A stretch of DNA of 64,000 bases from Planctomycetaceae bacterium. GTDB taxonomy: Bacteria; Planctomycetota; Phycisphaerae; SM23-33. The position numbers and the translations under genes are program-made. Location of the stretch: contig JBDKTA010000015.1 of the NCBI GenBank assembly GCA_039680605.1, positions 78,661-142,660 of the forward strand, in the 5' to 3' direction. The notes below the pieces were generated by a model. The model was not told the origin of the DNA, made no database searches, and saw only the letters and a program-made list of their open reading frames with translations. Below, in pieces: positions 51,482 to 61,243 of the stretch. The first letter of the stretch is position 1; each line of letters opens with the position of its first letter.

Positions 51482-51843
51482 AATTCATATTCGACGAATG
51501 CATCTCCAGCAGAATTGCCCAAGCTCTGCAGGCTTTGGGCGAGCAAGCAGTTTCATCTGCCGATCAGTGGGGAAAAGGCGCTTTGGACCTGGAATGGATT
51601 CCATTGGCAGGAAAACAAGGTTGCTGTGTTGTTACGGCGGATCGGCTCAAACGACATGAGCGCGCCGCCCTGACTCAACATGACGGCCGGATATTCCTGC
51701 TTGCAGTCAAGAATATCGGATTTTGGGACCAAGTCAGGCTTGTCATCAATCGTTGGCCGGAAATAAAGGCGATGGCTGATAACTTGCGCCCTCCTTTCAT
51801 GGTCCGCGTCACCGCTCGTGGCAAGCCCGAGCGAATCATCTAG
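51478..51843 (+). CDS. VapC45-like PIN-domain toxin
   Basis: A 121-residue protein with the PIN-like VapC45/DUF5615 layout: MKFIFDECIS, VTADRLKRHE and a C-terminal helical half. The Asp in FDEC and Asp in TADR are candidate metal ligands for ribonuclease activity. The GTG start overlaps the antitoxin stop, and no lesion is visible, so the pair appears intact, unlike the ParE pair at 16.6 kb. Confidence 0.83.
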   Translation: MKFIFDECISSRIAQALQALGEQAVSSADQWGKGALDLEWIPLAGKQGCCVVTADRLKRHERAALTQHDGRIFLLAVKNIGFWDQVRLVINRWPEIKAMADNLRPPFMVRVTARGKPERII

Positions 51844-51851
51844 AGTGAACA

Positions 51852-52679
51852 ATGCGAGCATTCCTCTCGAAAACGCCAACCGTGTTATTCCCCGTGATTG
51901 TGGCAGTCGCTCTGGGATGCGATGGTGGCTCGAAACCATTGCCCAAAGATGACGAACCTCTCTGGCCAATGGAAAATGGCTGCATGACCATTCTGTCGGA
52001 TACCCCACACGGCAACATCACTCATGTGAGGCTTGTCTTTGACCCTGGCGTTCTGGCAGCCGCCAGGAAGATGTGGGACGACAGGAAAGTAGCGGGGACG
52101 CCAGGGTCAGCCACACAATCCAGCAGTAATTCCCTTCTGGCTCCGGACGAAGAAGGCGAATTTCAGTACCTTCTTTCTGGGGCGGAGATATTGGCAAAGG
52201 CCGGCAAGGGCAAGCCAGTCCCGGATGTCCTGGTGGAAGCGTGGGCGATAAACAAAATCTGGTATTTTTGCCAAGTGCAAATGAGTGGCCGCAAAGTCAC
52301 GCGGAGTATTCTATCCAAGCCGATAACACAGACTGTCAGAGAATCGTTCTGGTGGTTCAAGGATGAAAACGGAACGCCAGTTCCTGCAACAACCTCATTT
52401 GATTTCGTTTTTCCGTGGCTCATATCACCCGAGTCCGCCAGCTACCCTGATCGCGGCACGCCCGGCATTGATGTCGCTTGGGGCCAAAAGCATGTTCCGG
52501 GATTCGTGCAAAACGAACGTGTCTTGCTGGCGCCGGGACTTGGCCCTGTTGCCTTGGGTGATTTCGCCGCGAAAGGCTCTCAACACATCTGGACGTACGT
52601 TGCACTGATATACATTCCCTCCAAAGGCCCTGTGATCAGAATGCCACGGCCGCCTATGATAGTCAGGAGGGAGGGTTAG
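51852..52679 (+). CDS. Lipoprotein of unknown function
   Basis: A 275-residue exported protein with a lipobox VALGC at residues 19-23. The rest is globular, with ITHVRLVFDPGV, EFQYLLSGAEILAKAG, and FQTVRESFWWFKDENG-like stretches that I cannot assign to a family. It starts 8 bases after the PIN toxin gene, which may reflect tight spacing rather than common function. Confidence 0.75.
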   Translation: MRAFLSKTPTVLFPVIVAVALGCDGGSKPLPKDDEPLWPMENGCMTILSDTPHGNITHVRLVFDPGVLAAARKMWDDRKVAGTPGSATQSSSNSLLAPDEEGEFQYLLSGAEILAKAGKGKPVPDVLVEAWAINKIWYFCQVQMSGRKVTRSILSKPITQTVRESFWWFKDENGTPVPATTSFDFVFPWLISPESASYPDRGTPGIDVAWGQKHVPGFVQNERVLLAPGLGPVALGDFAAKGSQHIWTYVALIYIPSKGPVIRMPRPPMIVRREG

Positions 52680-52837
52680 AAAAAGGCAGCCAGTTTTCCG
52701 GCAACCGTCTCGCCTTTGAGGCGTCCAATCTTTCATGTCGTCGCAATAGGGCGCTGATCCGGCCGATAAGCTAGTAGTGCCTTGGGCGTTGTCGTAGAAT
52801 ACTTCTGGCCGCCGGGTGGGGCGGCTTTGGAAGGTCC

Positions 52838-55800
52838 ATGCCTGCAGAAAAGAGCAGCCTGTTTCTGGAGTACAGCCTCCGGATGACCAAGAATCGTCTG
52901 CGCCTGGTCAGTCTGGGCATGGCGGCTCTGATCATGCTGACGATCACGGGGGCGTTCGTCCTGCTGGTGGTCGTGGGCGATCATGTCGTTCCCGGCGGTC
53001 TGCCGTCGTGGCTGCGGTGGGTGCTGCGATGGGTGTACGCCGCGGCGATGGCGGCGCTGACCGTCCTGGCCATCATCCGCCCGCTGGCGCGGCGAGTCAG
53101 CGACCTCTACGCCGCACGCCTGATCGAGAAGGCCCACCCCGAGTTCCGCAACGACCTGACGGCCAGTCTGCTCATCAAGGCCGACGGCAAAGTTCACCCC
53201 GGTACGCTGGCGGCCATCCGCCGCCACGCCGCGGCCGAGGTCGCCTCGACGGACGTCGAGTCGGCGGTGGCCACGCGGCACGTCCGCCAGGCGGGGATGG
53301 TCTTCGCGGCCACGCTCGTGGTGTTTCTGCTGTACGCGGCGTTTTCGCCCAAAGACGTGATGCCCTCGATTTTCCGGGCGTTCGGCGGCGAGGGTCCGCC
53401 GCCGTCGCGGACGAAGATTCTCGATATTAAACCCGCGCCCGACGAGGTGGTCATCGAAGGCCAGAGCGTCACCTTCGCCGCTCGCATCGTCAACGGCTCG
53501 GGCGAGGTCAAGGTGCATGTCAGCCGCGACGGCGGGCAGACGTACCTCGATGACCACGCTATCACGATGCGACTGGCCGACCCCCAGACGCGCCGCTACG
53601 AGGGCCTCTGGGAGCAGGCGGCCTCGGCGGCGGGGCGGGCGACGTTCAAGATATCCTGCGACGACGCCCAGACGCGGCCGCAGACGCTGCTGGTGCTGGC
53701 CAAACCGCTCATTCGTAACGTTCAGCTTCGGGTGACGTGGCCGGCGTATACCAACCGCGGGACGCGTCAGGAAAGCGGTGGGCGCATCGAGGCGCTGCGC
53801 GGCAGCGTCGTCGAGGTGCAGGCCCAATCCAACGTGCCGGTGCAGTCGGCGTCGATCCTGTTCCAGAAAGCGCCGCCGGCGGTCATGAAACACAACCAGA
53901 ACGACCTGGAGGGCTCGATCACCGTCGCCGACGACGAGCGGTACCACATTCTGTTCACCGCTTCGCAGGGCTCGCAGAAGGGCCAGTCGATCTGGTACGA
54001 CATCAAGTCGCTCCAGGACGCGGCGCCCAAGATCAATCTCGTCGAGCCCACGCGGCGCGTCGAGCTGACCACGCTGGACAAGCTGCGACTGGCGGCCGAG
54101 GCCGTCGATGATTACGGCATCGCCAACATGACCCTGGTGATTCGCAACGGCCAGGCGTCACGCCGCATTGACCTGGGCTCGACCCCGCTGCCCGGGCGCC
54201 AGAGCCAACCCGTCGAGCAGATCATTCCCGTCGCCGAGCTGGGCGCCGCCGGGCAGACCGTCACCTGCCATATCGAGGCCCGCGACTATCGCCCGCCGGG
54301 CGGACAGCTCGCTTCCAGCGAACCCTTTGAAGTCGTCATCCGCCAGCCGGACGCCGCCGCCCTCGCCCAGGCCGCCGAAGTCGCCAAAAACGCCGAGCAG
54401 CCCCAGGCCCCGCCGCCCGCGGCGACGCAGCCCGCCGCCTCCGGACCCGATCAGCCCGCGCCGGCACAAGACGTGCTGGCGATGGCCGACAAGGACCGCC
54501 CCGCGATCGAGACGCTCACGCAGGAACTTGCCCGCGATGCTGCCGCCGCCGCGGCCAATCAGAACGGGCCCGACCAGGCTGCCCAGCAGCCTCAGCAAGG
54601 CGACGCCGCCGCGGACAAGGCCCAGGCCGCTCAACCCGGCGATGCCGCCGCCCCGCCCGCCGCCGCCGCTCATAATGGCGCCCAACCCAACGCCGCCCAA
54701 CCCAACAACCAGGTCAATCAGCAGCCAAACGCCGGACCCGATGCCCAACAGGGCGCCGCCGGCCAGAACCAGGCGGCTCAGAACAACGCCCAACAGGCCG
54801 CCGGCGATCAGCAGAAACAACCTGACGCTCAGGGTCAGGGCGGCGCTGGGCAACCACCCGCCCAGCAACAGGACGCTCAGCAACCCGGCGCCCAGCAACA
54901 GCCCGGCGATCAACAAGCCGCACAACAGGCCGGCAATGCGCAACAACCTGCCGGTGCCCAGCAGCCAGGCGCACAACAACAGCCTGGTGGGCAACAACAA
55001 GCAGGCGCACAACAACAGCCTGGCGGGCAACAACAAGCAGGCGGGCAACAGCAGCCCGGCGGGCAACAACAGCAAGGGGCGCAACAACAAGGCGCAGGCC
55101 AACAACAGCCCGGCGGGCAACCGCAGGAAGGCGGGCAACAGGCCGCCGGCCAACAACCAGGCGCAGGTCAAGCTCAGGGAGAGCAAGTAGCGGCCGCAAA
55201 TCCCGGCGAAGGTCAACAAGGGCAGCAGGGCCAAGGTCAACAAGGCCAAGGGCAACAAGGCCAAGGACAACAGGGTCAAGGCGAGCAGGGCCAGGGTCAG
55301 CAAGGTCAAGGCCAACAGGGTCAAGGGCAACAAGGCCAAGGGCAGCAAGGCCAGGGGCAGCAAGGTCAAGGCCAACAAGGTCAAGGGCAACAAGGTCAAG
55401 GCGAGCAGGGGCAAGGGCAACAAGGCCAGGGGCAGCAGGGACAAGGGCAACAGGGCCAGGGGCAGCAGGGACAAGGGCAACAGGGCCAGGGGCAGCAGGG
55501 TCAAGGCCAACAGGGTCAAGGCCAGCAGGGACAAGGGCAACAGGGCCAGGGGCAGCAGGGCCAAGGCCAGCAAGGCCAAGGACAGGGCCAGCAAGGCGAG
55601 GGTCAACAAGGTCAGGGACAGCAAGGGCAAGGCGAGCAGGGCCAAGGCGAGGGCCAGGGACAGGGCCAAGGTGAGGGACAGGGGCAGGGCCAGGGCCAAG
55701 GACAAGGTCAGGGCCAAGGTCAGGGTCAGGGACAAGGCCAGGGTCAGGGACAGGGACAAGGCCAGGGACAAGGACAGGGCCAAGGACAAGGTCAGGGCCA

Positions 55801-56629
55801 AGGCCAGGGCCAGGGACAAGGCCAGGGACAGGGACAAGGTCAAGGACAAGGTCAAGGACAAGGACAAGGTCAGGGCCAAGGCCAGGGACAAGGCCAGGGC
55901 CAGGGTCAGGGCCAGGGGCAAGGACAGGGACAAGGTCAAGGGCAAGGCCAAGGACAAGGACAAGGACAAGGCCAAGGACAGGGGCAAGGCCAAGGACAGG
56001 GGCAAGGACAGGGACAGGGTCAGGGCCAAGGTCAGGGTCAGGGCCAAGGCCAGCAGCCGGGTCAGGGCGGGGCGGGGTCGAGTGCGGCCGCGGGTTTGCA
56101 TGAGATGACCGGTGGGGGCGACTCGAACTCGGGTTCGGCCGATGCTCGCGACAACGTTCAGATGCCCCCGGGATGGCAGAATCTGCCCCCGGCCGATCAG
56201 GAGCGGCTCAAGTCCATCGGAAGGGCGATCAACGAGGCCCAGAACCAGATTCGCCAGGACAAGGTCGAACCGGCGTTGCTGGCCAAGCTGGGGATGACGC
56301 AGGACGAGTTCGGCGCGTTCGTGGAGAAGTACGCCCAGCACTTCGAGAAGGGCCCGCGCAAGGCGGCCCGCGAAACCACCCTGCCCGGGCGGACCGTCCC
56401 CAACGCCTTCGAATTAAGCGGCAAGGACGGCCTGCAGAAGGGCAAGAGCGTCGAAGGCGGCATCGAGGCCCAGGGCGCCGAGAAACTCGACAAGGACCAA
56501 CTCCGCAAACTCTACGAGTCGCGCGCGGCCGAAGTCTCGCCGGAATATCGCAAAGGCGTCGAAGACTACTACCGCTCGATCAGCGAAGGCCAAACCGACC
56601 GTCCCGCCGCCGCATCCCAGCCGAAGTGA
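52838..56629 (+). CDS. DUF4175-like membrane protein with a giant Gln/Gly repeat
   Basis: A 1263-residue protein. Three hydrophobic helices (about 24-46, 66-84, 151-169) anchor it, then an extracytoplasmic region with immunoglobulin-type strands (residues about 190-510, e.g. VVIEGQSVTFAARIVNGSG, LRVTWPAYTNRGT, DDYGIANMTLVIRNG). After an Ala/Gln/Pro-rich part (about 520-785) comes a huge repeat. The C-terminus is soluble and ends near EVSPEYRKGVEDYYRSIS. The first two thirds resemble DUF4175-type proteins, which occur in planctomycetes and proteobacteria. No MoxR or VWA genes are adjacent here. The repeat is described separately. Confidence 0.8.
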   Translation: MPAEKSSLFLEYSLRMTKNRLRLVSLGMAALIMLTITGAFVLLVVVGDHVVPGGLPSWLRWVLRWVYAAAMAALTVLAIIRPLARRVSDLYAARLIEKAHPEFRNDLTASLLIKADGKVHPGTLAAIRRHAAAEVASTDVESAVATRHVRQAGMVFAATLVVFLLYAAFSPKDVMPSIFRAFGGEGPPPSRTKILDIKPAPDEVVIEGQSVTFAARIVNGSGEVKVHVSRDGGQTYLDDHAITMRLADPQTRRYEGLWEQAASAAGRATFKISCDDAQTRPQTLLVLAKPLIRNVQLRVTWPAYTNRGTRQESGGRIEALRGSVVEVQAQSNVPVQSASILFQKAPPAVMKHNQNDLEGSITVADDERYHILFTASQGSQKGQSIWYDIKSLQDAAPKINLVEPTRRVELTTLDKLRLAAEAVDDYGIANMTLVIRNGQASRRIDLGSTPLPGRQSQPVEQIIPVAELGAAGQTVTCHIEARDYRPPGGQLASSEPFEVVIRQPDAAALAQAAEVAKNAEQPQAPPPAATQPAASGPDQPAPAQDVLAMADKDRPAIETLTQELARDAAAAAANQNGPDQAAQQPQQGDAAADKAQAAQPGDAAAPPAAAAHNGAQPNAAQPNNQVNQQPNAGPDAQQGAAGQNQAAQNNAQQAAGDQQKQPDAQGQGGAGQPPAQQQDAQQPGAQQQPGDQQAAQQAGNAQQPAGAQQPGAQQQPGGQQQAGAQQQPGGQQQAGGQQQPGGQQQQGAQQQGAGQQQPGGQPQEGGQQAAGQQPGAGQAQGEQVAAANPGEGQQGQQGQGQQGQGQQGQGQQGQGEQGQGQQGQGQQGQGQQGQGQQGQGQQGQGQQGQGQQGQGEQGQGQQGQGQQGQGQQGQGQQGQGQQGQGQQGQGQQGQGQQGQGQQGQGQQGQGQQGQGQGQQGEGQQGQGQQGQGEQGQGEGQGQGQGEGQGQGQGQGQGQGQGQGQGQGQGQGQGQGQGQGQGQGQGQGQGQGQGQGQGQGQGQGQGQGQGQGQGQGQGQGQGQGQGQGQGQGQGQGQGQGQGQGQGQGQGQGQGQGQGQGQGQGQGQGQGQGQQPGQGGAGSSAAAGLHEMTGGGDSNSGSADARDNVQMPPGWQNLPPADQERLKSIGRAINEAQNQIRQDKVEPALLAKLGMTQDEFGAFVEKYAQHFEKGPRKAARETTLPGRTVPNAFELSGKDGLQKGKSVEGGIEAQGAEKLDKDQLRKLYESRAAEVSPEYRKGVEDYYRSISEGQTDRPAAASQPK
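55195..56065 (+). repeat. In-frame Gln/Gly-rich repeat (residues about 787-1076)
   Basis: The coding strand is a long run of CAAGGC/CAGGGC-type hexamers. The first part (to about 55640) encodes GQGQQ pentapeptides; the second (to about 56050) is an almost pure Gly-Gln dipeptide run of roughly 65 units with occasional Glu. Third-codon positions vary freely (CAA/CAG, GGC/GGT/GGA), which indicates purifying selection for the protein, not just DNA slippage. Confidence 0.9.
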
Positions 56630-57025
56630 TAACCCGCAAACCGGCATGCCCCGCAGTGGAACATGAACCTTTGGTTCACCCAGGCAATAGGGGTACGACA
56701 GGTGTAGGCAACCGGCGAGGCTTGGATGTCAGCACGACCAGGCCGCCAGCGCACTATGGAGTGCGGCAGCCATAGCTGCCGCTTTCAGAGTTTCTCAAGA
56801 CCCGCGCTGCGCACCGCAGGGCAATCGCATCAAAATGTCGGGAGCACAACACGCGGCGGCATAAGACAACAACGCCGCGGCGAGCCGACTCTGTCGGAGG
56901 TCCCCCCCGATGGCGAAGAAGCCAAACCGCCGGCTGGAGACCCCGGTGTTTTCCGATGACCGGCCAGATCCACGCGATCGGCGAGACTTCGCAGCCTGAT
57001 GGTGTAATGGCCTGCACTGATGGCT
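56630..57025. other. Intergenic region with hairpins
   Basis: The 396-base gap between the convergent DUF4175 and propeller genes holds a palindrome TGAACCTTTGGTTCA (56663-56677) and a perfect 8-bp stem GCGGCAGC/GCTGCCGC at 56763-56782. The second is part of the sequence ATGGAGTGCGGCAGCC, typical of a dispersed palindrome family. I find no gene or RNA. Confidence 0.6.
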
Positions 57026-58060
57026 TTATCTCCCTACAATTCGTTGGACCGGTACAGGCATAATACTTCCGTCCTGTTTACCCACAAAAAGGGTTCTCTT
57101 AGCCTGTGAGAAGAAGAGCTTGACGGTACCCGGGAATTGACCGATGGCCCTGACCTCTCCTGTCGATACTGATAGTTGGTATAATTCTGAGGTGGGGCCA
57201 GACGCAGCGTAAATCGTGTCTTCGCCACTAAAGGCAAGAGCGTGCAAGGTGGCAGCCTTGTCCAGTGTGAATGTCGCCAGTTTTCGGCCGTCCTGTACGC
57301 GCCAGACAAAGACTCCCTTACCATCCGTTCCCAGGGCCACTAACTCAGAGCTTGGGCTAAAGGCAGATGCTACGCCCCATCCTTGCGCGAAGCGGCGGAT
57401 GTTTGCGAGCGAATCTGGGCGCATCAAAGCGAAGTCACCCGAAGCAACTATCGCGATCGTTTTCTGATCTGGAGATAGTTCCAAATGCTGTACCAATTCA
57501 TTAAACCCCCGCTGAGATGGAAAGACAGCGGGGCTTGCCGTTGTTTGCTGGGACAGCAAATCTACGCATATGACCGCCGTTCGCGTTGAACCCCAGCGGG
57601 CATTGATCCAATGATCATACACCAGGACATTGGTTCCAAGTGCGGCATGCCTCATTGTCCTGTCCTGCAAGCTCACCACATTCCTGGCTTTGGCCTCGCC
57701 CTTGGAACAGGTATATAGAACACCTTGCCGGGTTATCCATGAGACTTCGTCTCCTTGCTGTTGTCTTATGTCCAGCACCCGATCATGCTCAGAATGCCCT
57801 CTTTTGACCACATCAACGCGGCCGTTCGCATAACTCATGCTTTTAACTGTTCCCACAGCATTGCCCCAAAACAGTCGACTGTGGTCAGCTGTTTCAGCAA
57901 TTGCTGTTACCTCGCCAACTATGCCTTCAGCAGGAATTGTCACAGAAGGGCCCTTCCGACCTTCCCGCGTAGGCGAGAGAAATAGGATGGCCGCCATGAT
58001 GCTCGCTACGAAGAAGAGCAGACCGGCTAAAAGCCAACGGGATGTATGCGAAAGCACCAT
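57026..58060 (-). CDS. Membrane-anchored WD40-like propeller
   Basis: A 344-residue protein with a single N-terminal helix (LLAGLLFFVASIMAAILFL, residues 10-28) and a propeller made of repeats such as IAETADHSRLFWGNAVGTVKSM, LELSPDQKTIAIVASGDF, ASAFSPSSELVALGTDGKGVFVW and HALAFSGEDTIYAAS. No enzymatic motif. It is probably an anchored scaffold or sensor. It starts 12 bases after the small lipoprotein gene on the same strand. Confidence 0.78.
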   Translation of the reverse strand: MVLSHTSRWLLAGLLFFVASIMAAILFLSPTREGRKGPSVTIPAEGIVGEVTAIAETADHSRLFWGNAVGTVKSMSYANGRVDVVKRGHSEHDRVLDIRQQQGDEVSWITRQGVLYTCSKGEAKARNVVSLQDRTMRHAALGTNVLVYDHWINARWGSTRTAVICVDLLSQQTTASPAVFPSQRGFNELVQHLELSPDQKTIAIVASGDFALMRPDSLANIRRFAQGWGVASAFSPSSELVALGTDGKGVFVWRVQDGRKLATFTLDKAATLHALAFSGEDTIYAASGPTSELYQLSVSTGEVRAIGQFPGTVKLFFSQAKRTLFVGKQDGSIMPVPVQRIVGR

Positions 58061-58072
58061 ATTTCCATCCAG

Positions 58073-58255
58073 TTAAGGAATTTCATTAACTTCCACGTTT
58101 GCTGCGATGCCGGGTCCACATCGCGACGCATCTGCATTCCTTTCCTTGGCAACCTTAGCTGCCACATAACTGCCCGTTGGCCGTTCACACCCCGCACATA
58201 GCAGGAGTCCTACCGCTGCGATACCCATCAGCGCGAGCTTTCTTGAATATCCCAT
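58073..58255 (-). CDS. Small lipoprotein
   Basis: A 60-residue lipoprotein with a signal ending LLCAGC (residues 17-22). The mature peptide has about 38 residues with two further cysteines... one cysteine (C at GCE) and one in ASRCG. AGGAGG precedes the ATG at 58255. It is upstream of the propeller gene by 12 bases and likely in one transcript. The in-frame extension to 58429 has no ribosome site and lies across non-coding sequence. Confidence 0.7.
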   Translation of the reverse strand: MGYSRKLALMGIAAVGLLLCAGCERPTGSYVAAKVAKERNADASRCGPGIAANVEVNEIP

Positions 58256-58628
58256 CTTGCCTCCTGTCACTTGCCATGTTGCCGGCGCTGTCGTGCGGGG
58301 GGGGCGATCCACGAGTTGCCGGTGGATTCCGTGATGGCGCTGCCGAAGGTTTGAACCATTGCCCACTTCTCCCGCATCGGCGGCCGCCGGCCTGAGAACA
58401 GTTCTTGACCGCATGATTCTGTCCGTCACTGGCGGCCTGTACTTTACTATCAGACGCAGGTGCGGGGGATTTTCTTTTGGGAAAATTGGGAAAAACGTCC
58501 TTCAGGACAGAAGATTTCAGAGTTCATATAACCTATTGATATAAAGGCGGTTACAGTAACGCAACCACCGTAAATTGATAAGTCTTGTTAAAACAATAGG
58601 TTGCAGTCGTGGGGCCCCGTAGATTTCC
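58256..58628. other. Intergenic region upstream of the small lipoprotein
   Basis: No gene is visible. It holds AT-rich runs (58465-58560) in an otherwise GC-rich zone that could contain the promoter of the lipoprotein-propeller pair, but I see no clear -35/-10. Confidence 0.4.
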
Positions 58629-58867
58629 TGCCGCCGTGGGGGGGGACGGCTGGCGCTTCCCGCGAAGTGCTGTGAAAAGTACAACAAAGTGCAAGGAATG
58701 TGCAAGCCTGCTGTTGGGGGTGACGTCCGAGCGTCGGGGACATGGCGGCTTGAAAACGGCAGCCATGGCACCCGGCGATGCTGCGTGCCGCCATGTGGGG
58801 GGACGGCCGGCGGGTCCCGCGAAGTGCTGTGAAAAGTACAACACAGTGCAAGGAATGTACAAGCCTG
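58629..58867. repeat. Two ~82-base direct repeats around an ATGGCGGC palindrome
   Basis: Copies at 58629-58710 and 58786-58867 share CGCGAAGTGCTGTGAAAAGT and the core ACAACAAAGTGCAAGGAATG (or with C for A). Between them at 58737-58776 lies GACATGGCGGCTTGAAAACG...CCATGGCACCC, copy 3 of the palindrome. The core is also at 27870-27900 inverted. Confidence 0.8.
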
Positions 58868-58893
58868 TGGCAGATCACCAGGGGACTGCCTGG

Positions 58894-59511
58894 CTAGGCA
58901 TCCCACATTTCCTGCCCTTGGCGGATGGCCTTGGGCGGGGAGAGGATCTCGTGCAGGACGATGGCGCTGCGGGCGGTGTCGGTCTTTGCCAGCACGGCCG
59001 CAAAGGGCGACGTGACAGCCTCCTGCGCCTCCTGAACGACCCTGACGTTCGGGGCGCCCATGCGGCGCTGGCGCGAGGAGTCGGCATCGGCCATGCGCTG
59101 CTGCTGGTGCAGAAGCTCCTGGTCGACCCTGTCGGCAAGGTCTTTTTCGGGACGCCCTCGTCGCTGGGGGGCGGGGCGTTGCGGCTGGGTTCGGGGCAGG
59201 GGCGGCGGCGGTGCGGGGGCAGGGGGGCGTTCGTCTTCCAGAACGATCCCAAGATTCTGCAGTGTCTGGCGGAGCGCCTGGCTGCGATCCTCTCCCATGT
59301 CTGCCGCGGGCCCGCGAGGCCTGGGCCGCTGCGGCTGCCCTTGGCCCTGCTGGGCGGGCTGCTGGGCTCGGCGGGCCTGTTCTTCCTGGGCCTCCTTGGC
59401 CTTGGCAGCAGCCTTTTTGACCAGGCTGATGATCACGGCGATGATAATGCCGACGATCACCAGCACGTTTTCGGCGTCGGCCAGGATCTGGATGTTCGCG
59501 ATGTCGGTCAC
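58894..59511 (-). CDS. Membrane-anchored protein downstream of floA, Gln/Arg-rich
   Basis: A 205-residue protein with one N-terminal helix (VLVIVGIIIAVIISLVKK) followed by a charged, Gln/Pro/Arg-rich cytoplasmic part (EEQARRAQQPAQQGQGQPQ, PPPPLPRTQPQRP) and a C-terminal half with RPEKDLADRVDQELLHQQQ. The GTG at 59511 is chosen because GGAG sits 6 bases before it; the longer frame to 59622 runs through a palindromic repeat. As fourth gene after nfeD-nfeD-floA it may belong to the flotillin membrane microdomain system, but its role is unknown. Confidence 0.75.
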   Translation of the reverse strand: MTDIANIQILADAENVLVIVGIIIAVIISLVKKAAAKAKEAQEEQARRAQQPAQQGQGQPQRPRPRGPAADMGEDRSQALRQTLQNLGIVLEDERPPAPAPPPPLPRTQPQRPAPQRRGRPEKDLADRVDQELLHQQQRMADADSSRQRRMGAPNVRVVQEAQEAVTSPFAAVLAKTDTARSAIVLHEILSPPKAIRQGQEMWDA

Positions 59512-59527
59512 GTGAATCTCCAGGGCA

Positions 59528-59666
59528 TTCACCGCGGAGATCGCGGAGAACGCAGAGAAGAAGGAGCAATATCGGGAAACTGGAACGAAGGCCTCTTCGT
59601 CAGGCCGGTTCCCATTTCCCACATCCGTTTCTACTCAGCGGTCTGGGCGACCTCTGCGGTGAAGAA
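59528..59666. repeat. Hairpin of the CCGCRGAGRTCGC family
   Basis: The left arm TTCACCGCGGAGATCGCGGA pairs with the right arm ending CCTCTGCGGTGAAGAA. It lies between the floA stop and the small membrane gene, and its spacer (about 80 bases) contains no gene. Relatives are at 7210, 27823 and 45322. Confidence 0.75.
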
Positions 59667-59675
59667 ATCTGCGGG

Positions 59676-60730
<1,055 letters not shown>

Positions 60731-60734
<4 letters not shown>

Positions 60735-61243
60735 TGCTCTACCCTTTCATCAGATGAGCCGTTCACTTGCCGAACGACCACATCGCTGCCGTCGGCCTTG
60801 ATCACTTTTATCGTTGAGCCTTTACCAATGATACCGCTCTCGGAGCGGGCGAAGACGCGATGCCCGTCGATGCGGACCGCCCCGCTGGGTCGCAGCATCG
60901 TCTCGGCGAGGCCGGTCTTGCCGACCATCGATTCAAACGCCGCCGCGTCGGGCGTGCCTTCGCCGGCGGACACCTTGACGTTCTTGAGATACAGCCAGTT
61001 GCCCACCCGGGTGTTGGGCAGCACCTTGACGAAAACCCACAGGTACAGCCCGCCAAAGCCCAGCAACCCCAGCAGCACCAGCACGCCGGCCAGGTTGCCG
61101 AGGGTGAACGCCTGCCAGACCGCCACGGCCGCCGCTATCGACGCCATGATGGTCAACAGCCCCATCGAGGGCGTGATCAGCTCGAAGGTCATCAGGACGA
61201 TCGCCAGGATCGCCATCACGATAATGAGCGTAACCGTTCCCAT
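60731..61243 (-). CDS. Short NfeD-family membrane protein
   Basis: A 170-residue protein with three to four hydrophobic helices in the first 100 residues ([38 protein letters not shown]) and a C-terminal OB-fold like the NfeD end ([36 protein letters not shown]). NfeD short forms partner with flotillins. Its start directly abuts the long nfeD stop. Confidence 0.88.

Noticed and set aside
54158..56341. A Leu/Ser-rich minus-strand frame opposite the Gln/Gly repeat
   Set aside because: It is the mirror of a hexamer repeat; LALALSLSL repeats follow from base composition.
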